DNA of 64,000 nucleotides. Source: Mortierella alpina. Lineage: Eukaryota > Mortierellomycota > Mortierellomycetes > Mortierellales > Mortierellaceae. The notes beneath the pieces are model-generated. The model was not told where the DNA came from and ran no database searches. It saw nothing but the letters and a program-made list of their open reading frames with translations. The stretch covers positions 434,001 through 498,000 of the forward strand of contig JANATF010000005.1 in NCBI GenBank assembly GCA_029449245.1, read 5' to 3'. The first letter of the stretch is position 1, and every line of letters begins with the position of its first letter. This document shows, one piece after another, positions 10,661-21,796 of the stretch. Position numbers and translations under genes: made by a program.

Positions 10661-13600
10661 ATGCAAGGCCAAGGCAACTCACCTCCTGCTCGCCATGAGA
10701 GCAGCATGGACATGAAGAGAGATTGGAGTGAAGAGAGCAGCAGGACAAGAAGCAGAAGTCCAGGCCGACGCAGAAGCAGAAGCAGGACCAGAAGCAGAAG
10801 CAGGACCAGAAGCAGGAGCCGCGGAAGAGGTAGTGGTGTCACTCAGACACGCGAGTATCACCGGGGGGGCATCGAGCCGGGCAAATCCCGTAGCGGCAGT
10901 CATAGCCCACATCAATCACCCGGCTCTCGGAGCAGCCATGGATCACATAGAACGATTCATCGCCATAATCACGACGGCGATATGGCCAAGGGTGCAGAGT
11001 ACGAGGTTGGATTTAACGCTAGGAGCTATCACGATAGCAACCGCCATCGCATTCAGCAGCCTCGATGGAGGAATGAGGTATATACTTGGGTCCAGTAAGC
11101 TGTGAAATAGCCGCACTAAATCTGGCTCCCTTCTAACCCTTGATTCGGACTGTATGATCTTAGCATGATAGTGTGCAGGGTGAGCCGCAGGTTGAGATTA
11201 TATTGCAAGGCCTGCCGTTAGACTGCCAGGAAGAAGACGTAGGTATCCTACTGTTGTCTGCATTTTATTTGTTTGCACGCTCATCCGGACTATTGACATG
11301 TCTTGGGGACCGGTTCTAGATTCGCGTCGTTCTTGAGCAAGAAGACATTGGATTGGACTCCATTCGCTTGGCTAAGGATCGTCATACTGGTATAGCCCGA
11401 CATATGCGCAGCAGATGCTTCGATTTTCACACTATAACAAGGAGAGAGGAGTAACCTCAATATTTTGGACATGTTTCTAGGAAGCTCCAAAGGATACGGC
11501 TTCCTCAGGTTTATGACGATCCAGCACGCACAAGACTTTATGAGACAACGTTCGCCTTCGGTCAGGATCGGCAGTAACTGGGTCAGGATCGCATACAGCA
11601 ATAATCCTAGTAGTTCCAGAGACTTGCCGAGGCGCTGCAACGGAGTATGGTGTTTACTACGCTTTATCAGAATGATACGCTGAATCAATTTTGCGCATTG
11701 GTAACCATATTGATAACCAACCCTATCCCTATTCCTAGTGCGCGATGGTCAACGATGTACATTCTAAAAGCTGTCCGCAGTTCTCGTCAAGCAAGCAAGG
11801 TTTGACAGTCGCATGGCCTCCACTCTACGATATCCCCACCCAGCTGTTCGCACTATGTTTGCAGCCTTATTTCCTTTGGGGTTTACAGCGCCCGCTTGTG
11901 GACCTGCGATTGAAACCGACCCCAAGAACGTGATTCTGACCATATCTTACCCCTACGTACGCCCGACACTATCTATTGCTATCAACGCGCCATATCCGTC
12001 GAATCTTATTCACACCGGGAAACAACTTATGGTCTCACTTTCTGAACGATATCCCTCATTGTCCAACGTGGATATTTGGTCTCGCGTGCACAGGGTCGGG
12101 TGCATTTGAGGCACGAGGTTCTCGTGGACATTCAAACCAGGCAGATTTCTACACAGGAACTCCTCGGAGTCAGCAAACGCCATATCAAAATCAGATGCAG
12201 TCGCAATACCACCAGTCTCAACCGGCAGTGCTGAACGTTGGAGCACGCGATATTGGCAGTGTCCCCAACTCCATACTAGTTATAACCGACTTGCCATCTA
12301 TGGTCAATGAGTCCGGTCTATGGAACGCTATGGCAACATTGGGACCTCTTGTTCGGGTTATGCTTGCAAAGGACAGACAGTCCCGAATCAGCTGGGGATT
12401 CTGCTTCGCCGAGTACACCGATGTCAAGGTATGGTGTAATATCACACTGCCTTCGTCTACCGCCCAACTCTCCGCTAAACATCTAATCTTTCTGCAAATC
12501 TCAAATGATACCCTAGAGCGCAGCCATTGCGTTAGAGAAGGCAGATTCAGGTTCTTTCACGATTCAGAAGAAACCTGTCGAGGTGCATTACGCACATCAC
12601 GGATCATTTATACCCGCATATGCTCCGACGCAGTGGACTATAGCCTATGGAAGCGAGGATCAACTTGCCATTTACTGGGACGAGCAAGCTTTTTTATCCG
12701 TCTATAGCGATCCCAGTGCAGCCAAGTCGACACCAAAAGCAGTGTCGGACGCGTGTAAGTACCATTGTCACACATGATTGCCAGCCTTAATCCTCTCGAC
12801 AGCGAAGAAAATGTCGATGCTGAAGAGCTTCCAATATCATAGTAGTCAAGCCAACGCTAAAAACAGAGACCAAAGACGAACTGGACGCCTTCTATGCCGC
12901 GATGGGCGATGTATTGAAGGCGGAGCCGTCAGTTAAAACGAACGATACCGTTTTTTCAGTACCAACAACCAGTACTTCGTATACAAATTCATCTGTGCCT
13001 GCTCCTGCTCCTGCTCCTGCCCCCGTCGCGCAGGACCTACCGGCTCTGCTTACTACCGCCAAGATGGATAAAGTACAACTTGCAGGAATAGCAGCCGCGC
13101 AGGCAGCGGAACAGCTCGCAAGGACAGAAGACAAGAAGCGAAAAGCAGGACAGGTGTCATCAATTGGAATCGGAGGAGGTGGAAAGAAGGTTAGTGAACG
13201 CGATTGTTATGCTATGGCAAGGTTTGGTCTTTATTAGCCATATGTTCTTCGTCTGATGATGTATATTACTTTGCACTGCAGGTTTCGATCCAGCTGCAGA
13301 AATGGTCAACAAAGCAGGTGGAGTTGCAGTCAAGCGATGCCCCCACATCTGCACCGCAACAAATACCCGAGCCCGGGACAGCAATGACGGCACCTCGGTC
13401 AATTTCGCAACCAAGTCAAAGCCAGGAGCTGCTGGATTTTATGAAATATGAGCCAGATGAGCTGTTGGATTTGAAGCTGACAGCATGCCTGCTTTGCCAA
13501 CGGCGACTCAAGACGCTGCAGGATCTGCGCAAGCACCAAGAGCTCTCCGATCTCCACAAGAACAACCTACTAGATCCGCAGGCTGTTATGAGCGCATTGA

Positions 13601-14157
13601 AAAAGTCCAGAGGCATAGCCTCAACTACATCAGGAACCGCGGCTCACTCGGAGTCAAGTTCCAGTAGCACAAACGTCAGTGGTGCCGCGATCAAACCTGA
13701 CGAGGAGCCGAAATATCGAGACCGCGCTGCTGAGAGACGGCAGATTTTTGGACAACCTGATTACCCACTACCGCCAACCCCATCAGGAAGAGATCGAGCT
13801 TATGGTGGCGGTGGTAGCGGTGGGCGTTTCGTAGGAGGAGGACGTGGCATGGGTGGTGGTGGCGGCTTCCAGCATGATGCTGTTATTCCGGAACAGCCGA
13901 CCAAAGACGGTATCAAAGAGGATAACATCGGTAATCGACTTTTGAAATCAATGGGATGGAAGGAAGGCCAGGGACTTGGTAAAGATGGCGCAGGCATCAA
14001 GGCACCTATTGAGGCGAGCGGATACGCCAAGGGTGTCGGTATAGGTGCCGGTCTCGCTCGAAAGGCCGATGGGTCGAGCACTCTTCGGGGTCCCTTGGGA
14101 AACTACGCAGAGTCGGTCAAAGAGCTTGCCAGGCGTAGGTATGAGCAGTCGGAGTGA
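10661..14157 (+). CDS. RBM5/RBM10-like splicing factor with RS, two RRM, zinc finger and G-patch regions
   Basis: Proposed exons: 10661-11077, 11179-11238, 11320-11389, 11481-11644, 11739-11799, 12094-12428, 12517-12754, 12843-13189, 13282-14157, total 855 aa with consistent phases. An RS tract lies at about 20-70. RRM1 spans about 143-230 (VEIILQGLPL, SSKGYGFLRF). A degenerate RanBP2-type finger follows (CNGCAMVNDVHSKSC). RRM2 is at about 275-395 (SILVITDLPS, SWGFCFAEY). A C2H2-like finger sits at 630-657 (ACLLCQRR...KHQELSDLHK), and a G-patch at about 778-820 (RLLKSMGWKEGQGLGKDG). This is the RBM5/RBM10 order, proteins of early spliceosomes that control exon choice. No clear OCRE domain is seen. 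The fifth intron (11800-12093) has a weak GTTTGA donor and the seventh acceptor (12842) is uncertain, so the protein around residues 238-260 and 448-455 may differ. Confidence 0.85.
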
Positions 14158-17100
14158 GTGAGCACCCTATATTGTTGGATGTATGCTCGCCTACAGGACA
14201 GGAGAAAATAAATACCACCAGTTTATTCTGCTCGCGTATCCCCACATCCATTGCTTTCTTCGGCTGGAGTGCTATGTATCTCGCTATACATGCCTAAGCA
14301 AGAGTCCTCCCGAAATGAACTCTAGACGATGTCCCTCTTGCGGCCTCTGGATGAGGCGATAGAGAATGAGGCCGCCTTGGAGAGGAGGCATGTAAAGTCG
14401 AGACAATGACATCGAGTGGAGTTGAATTTCAAAACGGCCAAGCAGGAAACTCCTTGAGACATGGTCTGAGCAAAGTTCTCAGTAACTTCCGTAGAAAGAA
14501 GACTAATGCTGGCGAGAGGTAGCTCTTTGCTGTATGACGCATCTCCACCTTAGTTAAGAGTCGTTTGAAAACTTTGAAGAGAATATTCTCTTCGGAACGA
14601 CTTGATGAGGTCCTCGACACTGCTTCAAATCCCAGGTCCAGGTTAAGGTCACAATCTTCGATATGTTTCGGGTAGAAGCCGCTAGGTGGTTGCAAAGACG
14701 AGTTCGAGGCAAGGAGCAAGAAGTGAAAACGGGGAGGCATCGTGAGCCCCGAGAGCACCGAATGCAACAGTACAAGGCATGGCGACAAACCACATAGTAG
14801 TGCGCCGGAGTGGAGTTGCAACGGAGTGACCAAAGGGGGAGATGGAGCGTGCTGAAGGAATTGAAGTCGAACACTAGCACATAGCGAGGACTTCCAGTTG
14901 ATCCAAAGAGCCCTTGGGAAAGACAAGGCGCAAAGACCGGGGCCATGAATGACCTGAAAAGGAACGGCCACGGCCATGGAGATGATAGACGGCCCTTAGT
15001 CTACTTATCATAACGAGAGCTAGGCCAGGAGTTGTTGGACAAAAGGCAGATCGGTTAAATATATATGTCTGCCCTCGCAGTCTGGCCTGTTTCGTCTTTT
15101 CATTTGAAATTCTGGCAACACGGGGGCATGCACATGCTGTAGCTGCTGGCGATGCATCCACGAGCGAGGGACGGCGAAGCAAAGAGAGGGAGTCGAGACA
15201 GAAGTGCACAGACATGAGAGCACTCGCACGCTGCACACTTGGGCCATTTCTCTTGCGTAGCCCTCTCCAAAGAACAGTAGTTTGAACCTTGGCAAAGCCT
15301 TGAAGGGGCATCTTGGGTGTGTAGAGAATGATGTGCACGTTGAGCAGGAACAAACGAGACCTTCCCAGTCCTGAGTGTCCCTTCTCGGTTCAGCTTTGCC
15401 CGGGTGCACTTCCCGATCCCGCCTCTCCTGGGCCGCCCTTCGAGGCCAGGTTCACCCTTCGCGGCACCCATGCGGATCACTGGATCAGCTCTTCATCTTT
15501 TTTCCTTTGTCCACACCTCGCGCTCCCTGATCCTCTCTTCCCTGTCAGTCCATCCCTTTTCTCTTCGTCCGACTTCCTTCTTTGCACACAGCTGGACTGG
15601 TCAAACTGTTTGTCTTTCTCCCTCTCTCTCTTTCTCCGTTTCGCACCAACGCCATTATTTAAAAGTCGCCATCCCACCTTGCCGCTTATGCCCTAACGTT
15701 CACGACAGCCATGACACATACCTGATGTCAACTCTGACGGTCATCTCATCCTACACATTTTCTACATCGCCAGTTTTTCACACAATTACTCGCCTTACTT
15801 TCAATCCAATCTTGCCCTCTACGGCTCTAAGCGCGACAGTCTTGTCGTGGCAGGTACTGCTAGACCTTCAACCACCAGCACCACCTTCCTCCCTGTTTAT
15901 CCCGACTGCATCGACGGGTGGCCAATCAGACGCCTATACTTCAAACCCAGAACTGCCCCATACATCGGCACATCGCCCAGCCCGGTATGTACATGTACAC
16001 CGATCTCTGCATCGCCTTTATGCTAGCCCCATCAACACTATCAGTCCCTGCTTTGGTGAATCCGGCTAAAAGGCCGTACTACAAAGAGACATATTTGTAC
16101 CTTTTGAGCCATTTTGGTCTTTCCTTTCTCCTGGTGCGGCTCCTTATGGGCGCTCTGATCCTCGACTCCTGGCTTACACTTCCATTTCGACCTGGCTTCC
16201 ATCCAGCACTTCTTCCTTGCTGCTTGATGTTTACTACTCACCTGGGTACAACCTATCTGAGATGCAACTACGATCTTCTTTATTGGCCCTCCTTGCTTCG
16301 TCCTGTCTCTTTGCTCCTCATTTAACACTTTCCCTTCATTATATAAACCTGGAAGGTGAGGTGAACAACCAAGGGAAAGAGGAGAGATGACCGACCTGCT
16401 TTTTCAAAATTCTGCTTCTCAAGTAGTCTTTGTCAGCACAGCAACCTCGCCATACCCTCCCTTTCCCTACACGCACGCGTCGAGTCATTGCCCAGGACTC
16501 ATTGTCATTGTAACTACACTTCTTTCTTGACCCTCTATCTCCGGAAAGACGAGTGAGGCAAGCGACAAAAAGCTCTTTCAGTCTTTATTAATTTGTTTAC
16601 ACTCTGTTCTTTCGGGGTTGCATTTTCTTCCCTCTCCGTTCCTTATAAAAGGGAGACACCTTTTCCAGGAGACAAGAGGTGGAGACGAAGTTGTCCATCC
16701 TCTCCGTTATTTCTTTTTTCAAATGCCCATTTTGGCCGTCGTCACCTTTTGCACTCGTTCCTCTACAGCGGCTCTCACAATCACAACACGACTATCGTTG
16801 ATATTATCGCCTCCTGTTTTTCATATACAACCTCGTACCCCTCTCACTACAAGCGTTCTCATTCACTCTTTGTCTCCTTTGTCCCACTGCAGTCCCTTCG
16901 ACAGTTAGGAACCACTCCTAACTGGATATTAATATCAGTCTTGTCCTCGTCCTTACCAGCACCATCCATAGTGTAACTGGCACTCTGCGAAACTCATCAA
17001 TATACCCAACCTCGCTTCTGCTCCTTCGGATCACCACCCTCAAACTCCAAATCTCCTTGAACGTCAGGAACCAAACGAGCTCATCCAAAACAGTAAACCA

Positions 17101-17228
17101 GGAACCAGCTTACGACTGCACAACTACTTTCGCACCCGCCCCACGCTTCTTGCGCGTTCTTGTCTTTCGCGCTCTCGCTTTAGCAAGGATAAGACTCTCT
17201 GCTCGTAATCGTATATCGCCTTTCATCC
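14158..17228 (+). other. 3.1-kb gene-free stretch with TATA boxes and pyrimidine-rich leader
   Basis: No gene recognised. From about 15,300 the plus strand becomes strongly C/T-rich, which creates long but domain-free frames. TATAAA occurs at 16342-16347 and TATAAAAG at 16644-16651; the second is about 580 bp upstream of the transporter start and could drive it. The pyrimidine-rich part is probably its promoter and long 5' leader. Confidence 0.4.
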
Positions 17229-19816
17229 ATGGTGGCCCTATCGACTTTACTTTGGATCAGCGCAAAGTAAGCATACCCGTTACAAGACACGAAAGCATGC
17301 CCTTTTTCTATCCCACTCCTCGCTGACAAGCAGTTCGCTTCACCAACCTTTCCAACCCTGACTGTGAACATCGCCCTCGCCGCCACCACTGCACAATACC
17401 ATCTCCTATAGACTATGCATCCACGCCCTCTCACTGTCTCACCTCCGACATCTCGCTTTCCCTCGCTTACTTGCCTGCACTGCACCAATGTCCTATGTTA
17501 TGCACTAACGCACGGTTTCCATCGCAACCATAATCTTTTGTTCGTGGTTATTGTTTGCCCCTTTAAAACAATCCAAAACAGGCCAATCATCAAGTTTCTG
17601 GTGTTGGGAGGTAGGAGCTGGCTTGCTGTAACTATGCAACTACCATGATCATCTAGGAAAACTCAATCGCCCGGGTTTCTCACACTCTTCTCCCCTTATT
17701 TTTCCAAACAATACAGGATGCGGTGCAATCATGGCTAAGCATGGCCTGCTGACGCCAGCAGGAGCCAAGGTGGTCGCGGGACTGATTCTCAATTATACCC
17801 TCCCGGCACTGCTCTTCGCAAAAATGCTTTCGTGCGTGAACCAAGAGAACATTGAGGAGCTGGGGTTTGTGGCTCTTATCGCAGTACTGTACATCCTCAT
17901 GGGCGGCATTCTCGGTTTAATCATGCAGAGAACTGGGTTGGTACCAAAGCGGTTGTACTGGGGCATCGTTGCCGCCACCATGTTTACAAACTTTGTAAGT
18001 ACGCAATCTAAGGGTGCGCATGCCTTTGCTTCTGTTGTGGTCGATCAGGCGTTGACAGCGATGCTCTTATTTCCATTGACCTTGTTAGGGTGATCTGCCT
18101 ATCTCAATCATCTTGGCAGTGTCCGACCATCCACCCTTTTTGGTGGGAGACGGTGCTCGAGGAACCGCATACTCGAGCGTGTTCATTGCCGTCTTTTATC
18201 TCTTTCTATTCCCCCTTGGCGGCTACCGTCTGATTCGTTACGATCACGTCAAAGAATCGAAGCGTCTGGAGAATCTAACCACTCAGCTCCAGACCCACGG
18301 ACCAGGATCTTCGCCACTAGGCAACGGAAGTAGTGACTCACTCTCAGGGGACACACTCACAGCCCACCCGGATCGAAGCCGTGCCTGCCAGCCTCAGCAT
18401 GGCCGTCCTCACAAGCAGCATCTGTCTTCACCAGAGCCACAACCTTTGCGGCAAGATCCAAATGGGTTGCAGTCCACCTTCTCCGCAACATCAACCATGA
18501 TCAGTATGGACTACAATATGGAAGAAAGCGCCAAGGAGATGAGGTACCGGCCTCACGATCATCCACAGGAGCTGGATCTGTTTGCATCACAGCGGGACGT
18601 CCTGAATCACCCTCGAGAGCGCTCCAGCGACACGGCTGTCTCGCCAACTTCTCCGTCATCTACTCCTTCGCCGATCCTAGAAACGAACCCTTTCATCCGC
18701 CACAACTATGACTCTGGTTCAGGAAGCAGTAGCAGCAGCGGTAGTGGTGGCAGCAGCAACCAGTCGAGCCCCGGACACACTTATACCCACGATCACCAAT
18801 CTCACCCAGCATACCCGCTCCATGCTTTGCGATCGTCAGAACGCCCTCGAATCAGTGTCGAGAGCATGGTAAGCAACGGCACGGGCGCGACAAGGTTCTC
18901 GACGGGCCACGATGACGACCACCACTTGATCAAAGGCGCTGGCGCTTCCAGAATGAAATCCATAAAATCGCCTCTTTTCAAGTCGTACCAGCCACCACCA
19001 CTCGAGCAACCACCATTGTCTGCATCCTCGGCTTCCATGCGCTCGAACTCGCCCTCGCCGTATATTTCACTGACACCGCCGGCTTCCTCCCGCCAACAAG
19101 GACGTGAGCAGTTGACCGAGACCATGGCAACAGTCCCGCTCGAGGCCTCACCTCCTGCGGAGGACACGGCTCCACCTCTACCAAAGGTTCCACCGCCACA
19201 TCTGTCGAAATCATACGAGACTAAACAAAAGAAGGAAGTGCACGTCTTTTGGCGCGTCTTTCATTCCACGCGCGAGTACCTTACTCCGCCGACTATTGGG
19301 CTTCTTCTTGGTCTTTTGGTGGCCCTTACGCCTCTCCGGAAACTCTTTGTGCCGACGGCTGATCCTCTTCCTTCGCCGGATGATCTGCCGCCTCTAAGCT
19401 TCATTCACGAGATCACATTGATGCTCGGGGGTTGCTGCGTTCCTTTGGGGCTAACGGTTTTGGGTGCCTCGCTTTCACGTCTAAAGCCCGGGCGAATGCG
19501 ACCGCTGATTCCTGCACTGACGATGATTACGGTTGCGAAAATGGTGATTTCACCTCTGGTCGGAATCCTTCTGGTTCAGCTGGTGCTGGTGAAGCATTAT
19601 GGGTGGGTGAGTGCTCAAAACCATATGCTTCAGTTCACGCTGATGCTCATGTCGGGATCGCCAACGAGTATCACATGCTTTGTGCTGGCGCAGGTATGGG
19701 ATCGTAGGACCAAGAACGCAGGGAGCGAGATGGCCGCATTGATTGCGGTTCAATACGCGATCGCGACCGTGTTCTTGACGGTTGGATGCGCCTTCATGAT
19801 GTATTTTTTGTTCTAG
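17229..19816 (+). CDS. auxin efflux carrier (AEC/BART) family transporter
   Basis: Four exons: 17229-17266, 17582-17610, 17717-17994, 18089-19816, giving 690 aa with all phases closed. The first two exons are tiny (38 and 29 nt) but rebuild the expected first helix, MVALSTLLWISAKPIIKFLV, followed by GGCGAIMAKHG. Helices 2-5 follow, including the family text NYTLPALLFAKM and, after the third intron, GDLPISIILAVSD. A hydrophilic Ser/Pro/His-rich loop of about 330 residues separates them from the C-terminal bundle (TIGLLLGLLVALTPL, IHEITLMLGGCCVPLGL, ending MMYFLF). Fungal members sit in ER or other membranes as small-solute or auxin-like carriers; the substrate here is unknown. The split bundle with a long loop is typical of fungal AEC proteins. 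Confidence 0.9.
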
Positions 19817-20207
19817 ACGAACGAAAAAATCCCTGGTGACGATACAAACAAAGCATTATTTTAGATATGATTTAGATAGACAGCTCCCCCACTCTTTTTT
19901 TTTTCATGTCACCCGTTGTACGATCCGCCCGCCTGCATTGACCATACTCTTTTTCATCGGATCAGACATTAAAGATACCCAGTGATTGAATATTCCGGTT
20001 CATACATTAGTGGCGTGACCCAACTTTCAAGGAGACGAGGTCGAAAAACACAAAGCAGGGGATGCGAAGGTCGCCTATCGTGATTTTGTTTTATGGCTGC
20101 CGCAGCTCCAGTGAAGAAATGCTATAAAAACAGAGGCAGATCGCGGCGCAGTACCACTCGCCCTGACTTTTGCTTCACTTCACTACTGTAGAACAGAAAA
20201 CAAAAAG
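19817..20207. other. intergenic, 3' flank plus promoter
   Basis: 3' end of the transporter gene, then the TATA-containing promoter of the next gene. Nothing else seen. Confidence 0.5.
20123..20130 (+). promoter_or_regulatory. TATA box of the 339-aa protein gene
   Basis: TATAAAAA about 78 bp upstream of the ATG at 20208, followed by a pyrimidine-rich start-site region and an A-rich leader just before the ATG. Confidence 0.55.
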
Positions 20208-21227
20208 ATGCATCTCGATCATACCATCCCATGGAAAACAATCTCCAAACACTTTACTGTTCGTACAAACAACAAGCTGCCTCGCGATGGCCTCGCCACC
20301 ATGGACTTTAATCCTCTCAACAAAGTCAATCAAAAAACCGAGCTCCTTTATTTCTCGAACGCGTTAGCGAACGCGATCCAAGAGTTCTCAGCAACCGAAC
20401 GCAAGAAATATCCAAGCAAGTTCCCAGCCGAGTCCACAGGCAAAGTTTTCTCTGACGAGCTCTTGCAGAGACGGTTGGTGCCGGATGAGGGGTGTGCCAC
20501 CAATGGAGGAACGTATCTCACAGCACAGAACCAGCGCCTGGAGTTTTGGATCGAGTGCGCACGTTCCAAGTACGAGGGCGATCCAATCGGCTACACTACC
20601 AACGACCTTGATCTCGCGGACGCGGCCAAGATCCTCATCATCGAGAATGAGATGTCCTCTGTCCTGACCTTGGTTCACCATCCACTCATCCCTTTCAAGG
20701 GCCTCATTTATCTCAGTTGGGGCCACAGTTTCGGGATCGATCGCCTCGCGGACTACTGTCTCTACTCGTACATTTACCTCAATATTCTGGCCGAGTTCCC
20801 GGAATGGTGTCAGAAAGAAGAGTACCGGAAACTGAATGCGTTTAAAAATCTCGAGGGTTTGATGACCAGCACGTGTGATGGAGATGCGCAGATGACGATG
20901 CACCGTTCGTTTTACTGGGATCCCAGGGATCCGGAGGAGCTAAAGAACCAGCCTTGGCCTTTCTCGTTGTCGCGATATGTGCCGAGGGACATTTTCGCAG
21001 ACATGGGGAGGATGAAGGAGTATTTGAAGCTTTGCTTTGCAGTGCTTTATAGATACGACATGGTATCCAGGGAGTGCGGGAGAGAGGTGGATTGGGCGGA
21101 TGGGATTGCCTCTGCTTTGAAGCAGTTTCATGTTGACATTCAAGTTCAGTGCACATGCCATATCGATATTGGCGACTGCAAGCACCGAGGGTGTAGAGAT
21201 AACCGAGCAATGAGAACGCTGGTCTAA
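20208..21227 (+). CDS. unrecognised intact protein, 339 aa
   Basis: Single-exon frame from an ATG in good context (AAAAAG before it) to a TAA. The protein is soluble: no signal peptide and no convincing membrane helix. Recognisable stretches are NQRLEFWIECARSKYEGDPI, a His/aromatic core (TLVHHPLIPFKGLIYLSWGH) and a C-terminal cluster of five cysteines with histidines (CTCHIDIGDCKHRGC, residues about 318-332) that could bind metal. I do not recognise the family. Composition and length make it a real gene. A weaker alternative start is the Met at about residue 32. Confidence 0.7.
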   Translation: MHLDHTIPWKTISKHFTVRTNNKLPRDGLATMDFNPLNKVNQKTELLYFSNALANAIQEFSATERKKYPSKFPAESTGKVFSDELLQRRLVPDEGCATNGGTYLTAQNQRLEFWIECARSKYEGDPIGYTTNDLDLADAAKILIIENEMSSVLTLVHHPLIPFKGLIYLSWGHSFGIDRLADYCLYSYIYLNILAEFPEWCQKEEYRKLNAFKNLEGLMTSTCDGDAQMTMHRSFYWDPRDPEELKNQPWPFSLSRYVPRDIFADMGRMKEYLKLCFAVLYRYDMVSRECGREVDWADGIASALKQFHVDIQVQCTCHIDIGDCKHRGCRDNRAMRTLV

Positions 21228-21796
21228 ATAGCCTGCCGCTTTATGCCAGCAGGAGATGACAGTCTTCGTCAGGCACCACCGCTGGGCTCGAAATAGATAC
21301 TTTTTTAGCACGAACTTTGTTCTTAGCACGCAGATCCAAAGATACAGTTATACAGCACAGCATGCACTCGCCCTCCCCTCGCTATATGCATACGGATCGA
21401 CGCCTATATACTGCGGCGCGCAAGCTCAGCAATGGATCGACTTTATAGCGCAGCTCGCACATTATTAGAGTGTGGAGCTGCGAACAGCGTGCACTCCGAA
21501 TAGATATCGAACGAGATATAGAATAAATTGGCACTGCGAGAACTGCATTGAATCTGAGTGTTGATGTCTTAAGCTGTACAGTGGCCGGCAAAAAGTATTT
21601 CGACAATGAAATTTTTGACCCCCTTTCAACATAATAGAATACAATTTCATTGTCGAAATACTTTTTGCCGGCCACTGTACAAGCTACATTGCTAAACGAT
21701 ACCTTCACACCTTCACTAATTTTTTTGTCCTATAAGCAGTACTTTTAAGTATTTTCAGATCACAACTCCAGACCCTCATTCAAAACAGCACTTCTC
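21228..21796. other. intergenic region holding a MITE
   Basis: Between two plus-strand genes. The only structure is the perfect inverted-repeat element at 21579-21677; its right end is 119 bp before the next ATG, so it sits in that gene's promoter. Confidence 0.6.
21579..21677. mobile_element. 99-bp Tc1/mariner-type MITE with perfect 35-bp TIRs and TA flanks
   Basis: The left arm 21579-21613 begins CAGTGGCCGGCAAAAAGTAT. The right arm 21643-21677 is its exact inverse complement over 35 bp, leaving only 29 bp between. TA dinucleotides flank both ends (21577-21578 and 21678-21679), the target duplication of Tc1/mariner elements, whose ends commonly begin CAGTG. No coding capacity. The identity of the two arms suggests recent insertion, or maintenance by hairpin-templated correction. 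The RNA would fold into a long near-perfect hairpin. Confidence 0.88.

Noticed and set aside
10728-11105. Ala/Glu-rich and Ser/Ala-rich frames over the first RBM5/10-like exon
   Set aside because: Shadows of the RS repeat codons in other frames and on the other strand.
14429-14977. 182-aa open frame on the minus strand
   Set aside because: No domain, uneven composition, overlapped by another frame of similar length on the same strand; no TATA or start context.
15404-16069. 221-aa open frame on the plus strand
   Set aside because: Lies in C/T-rich leader DNA, where Ser/Pro/Leu-rich frames arise by composition; no recognisable motif.
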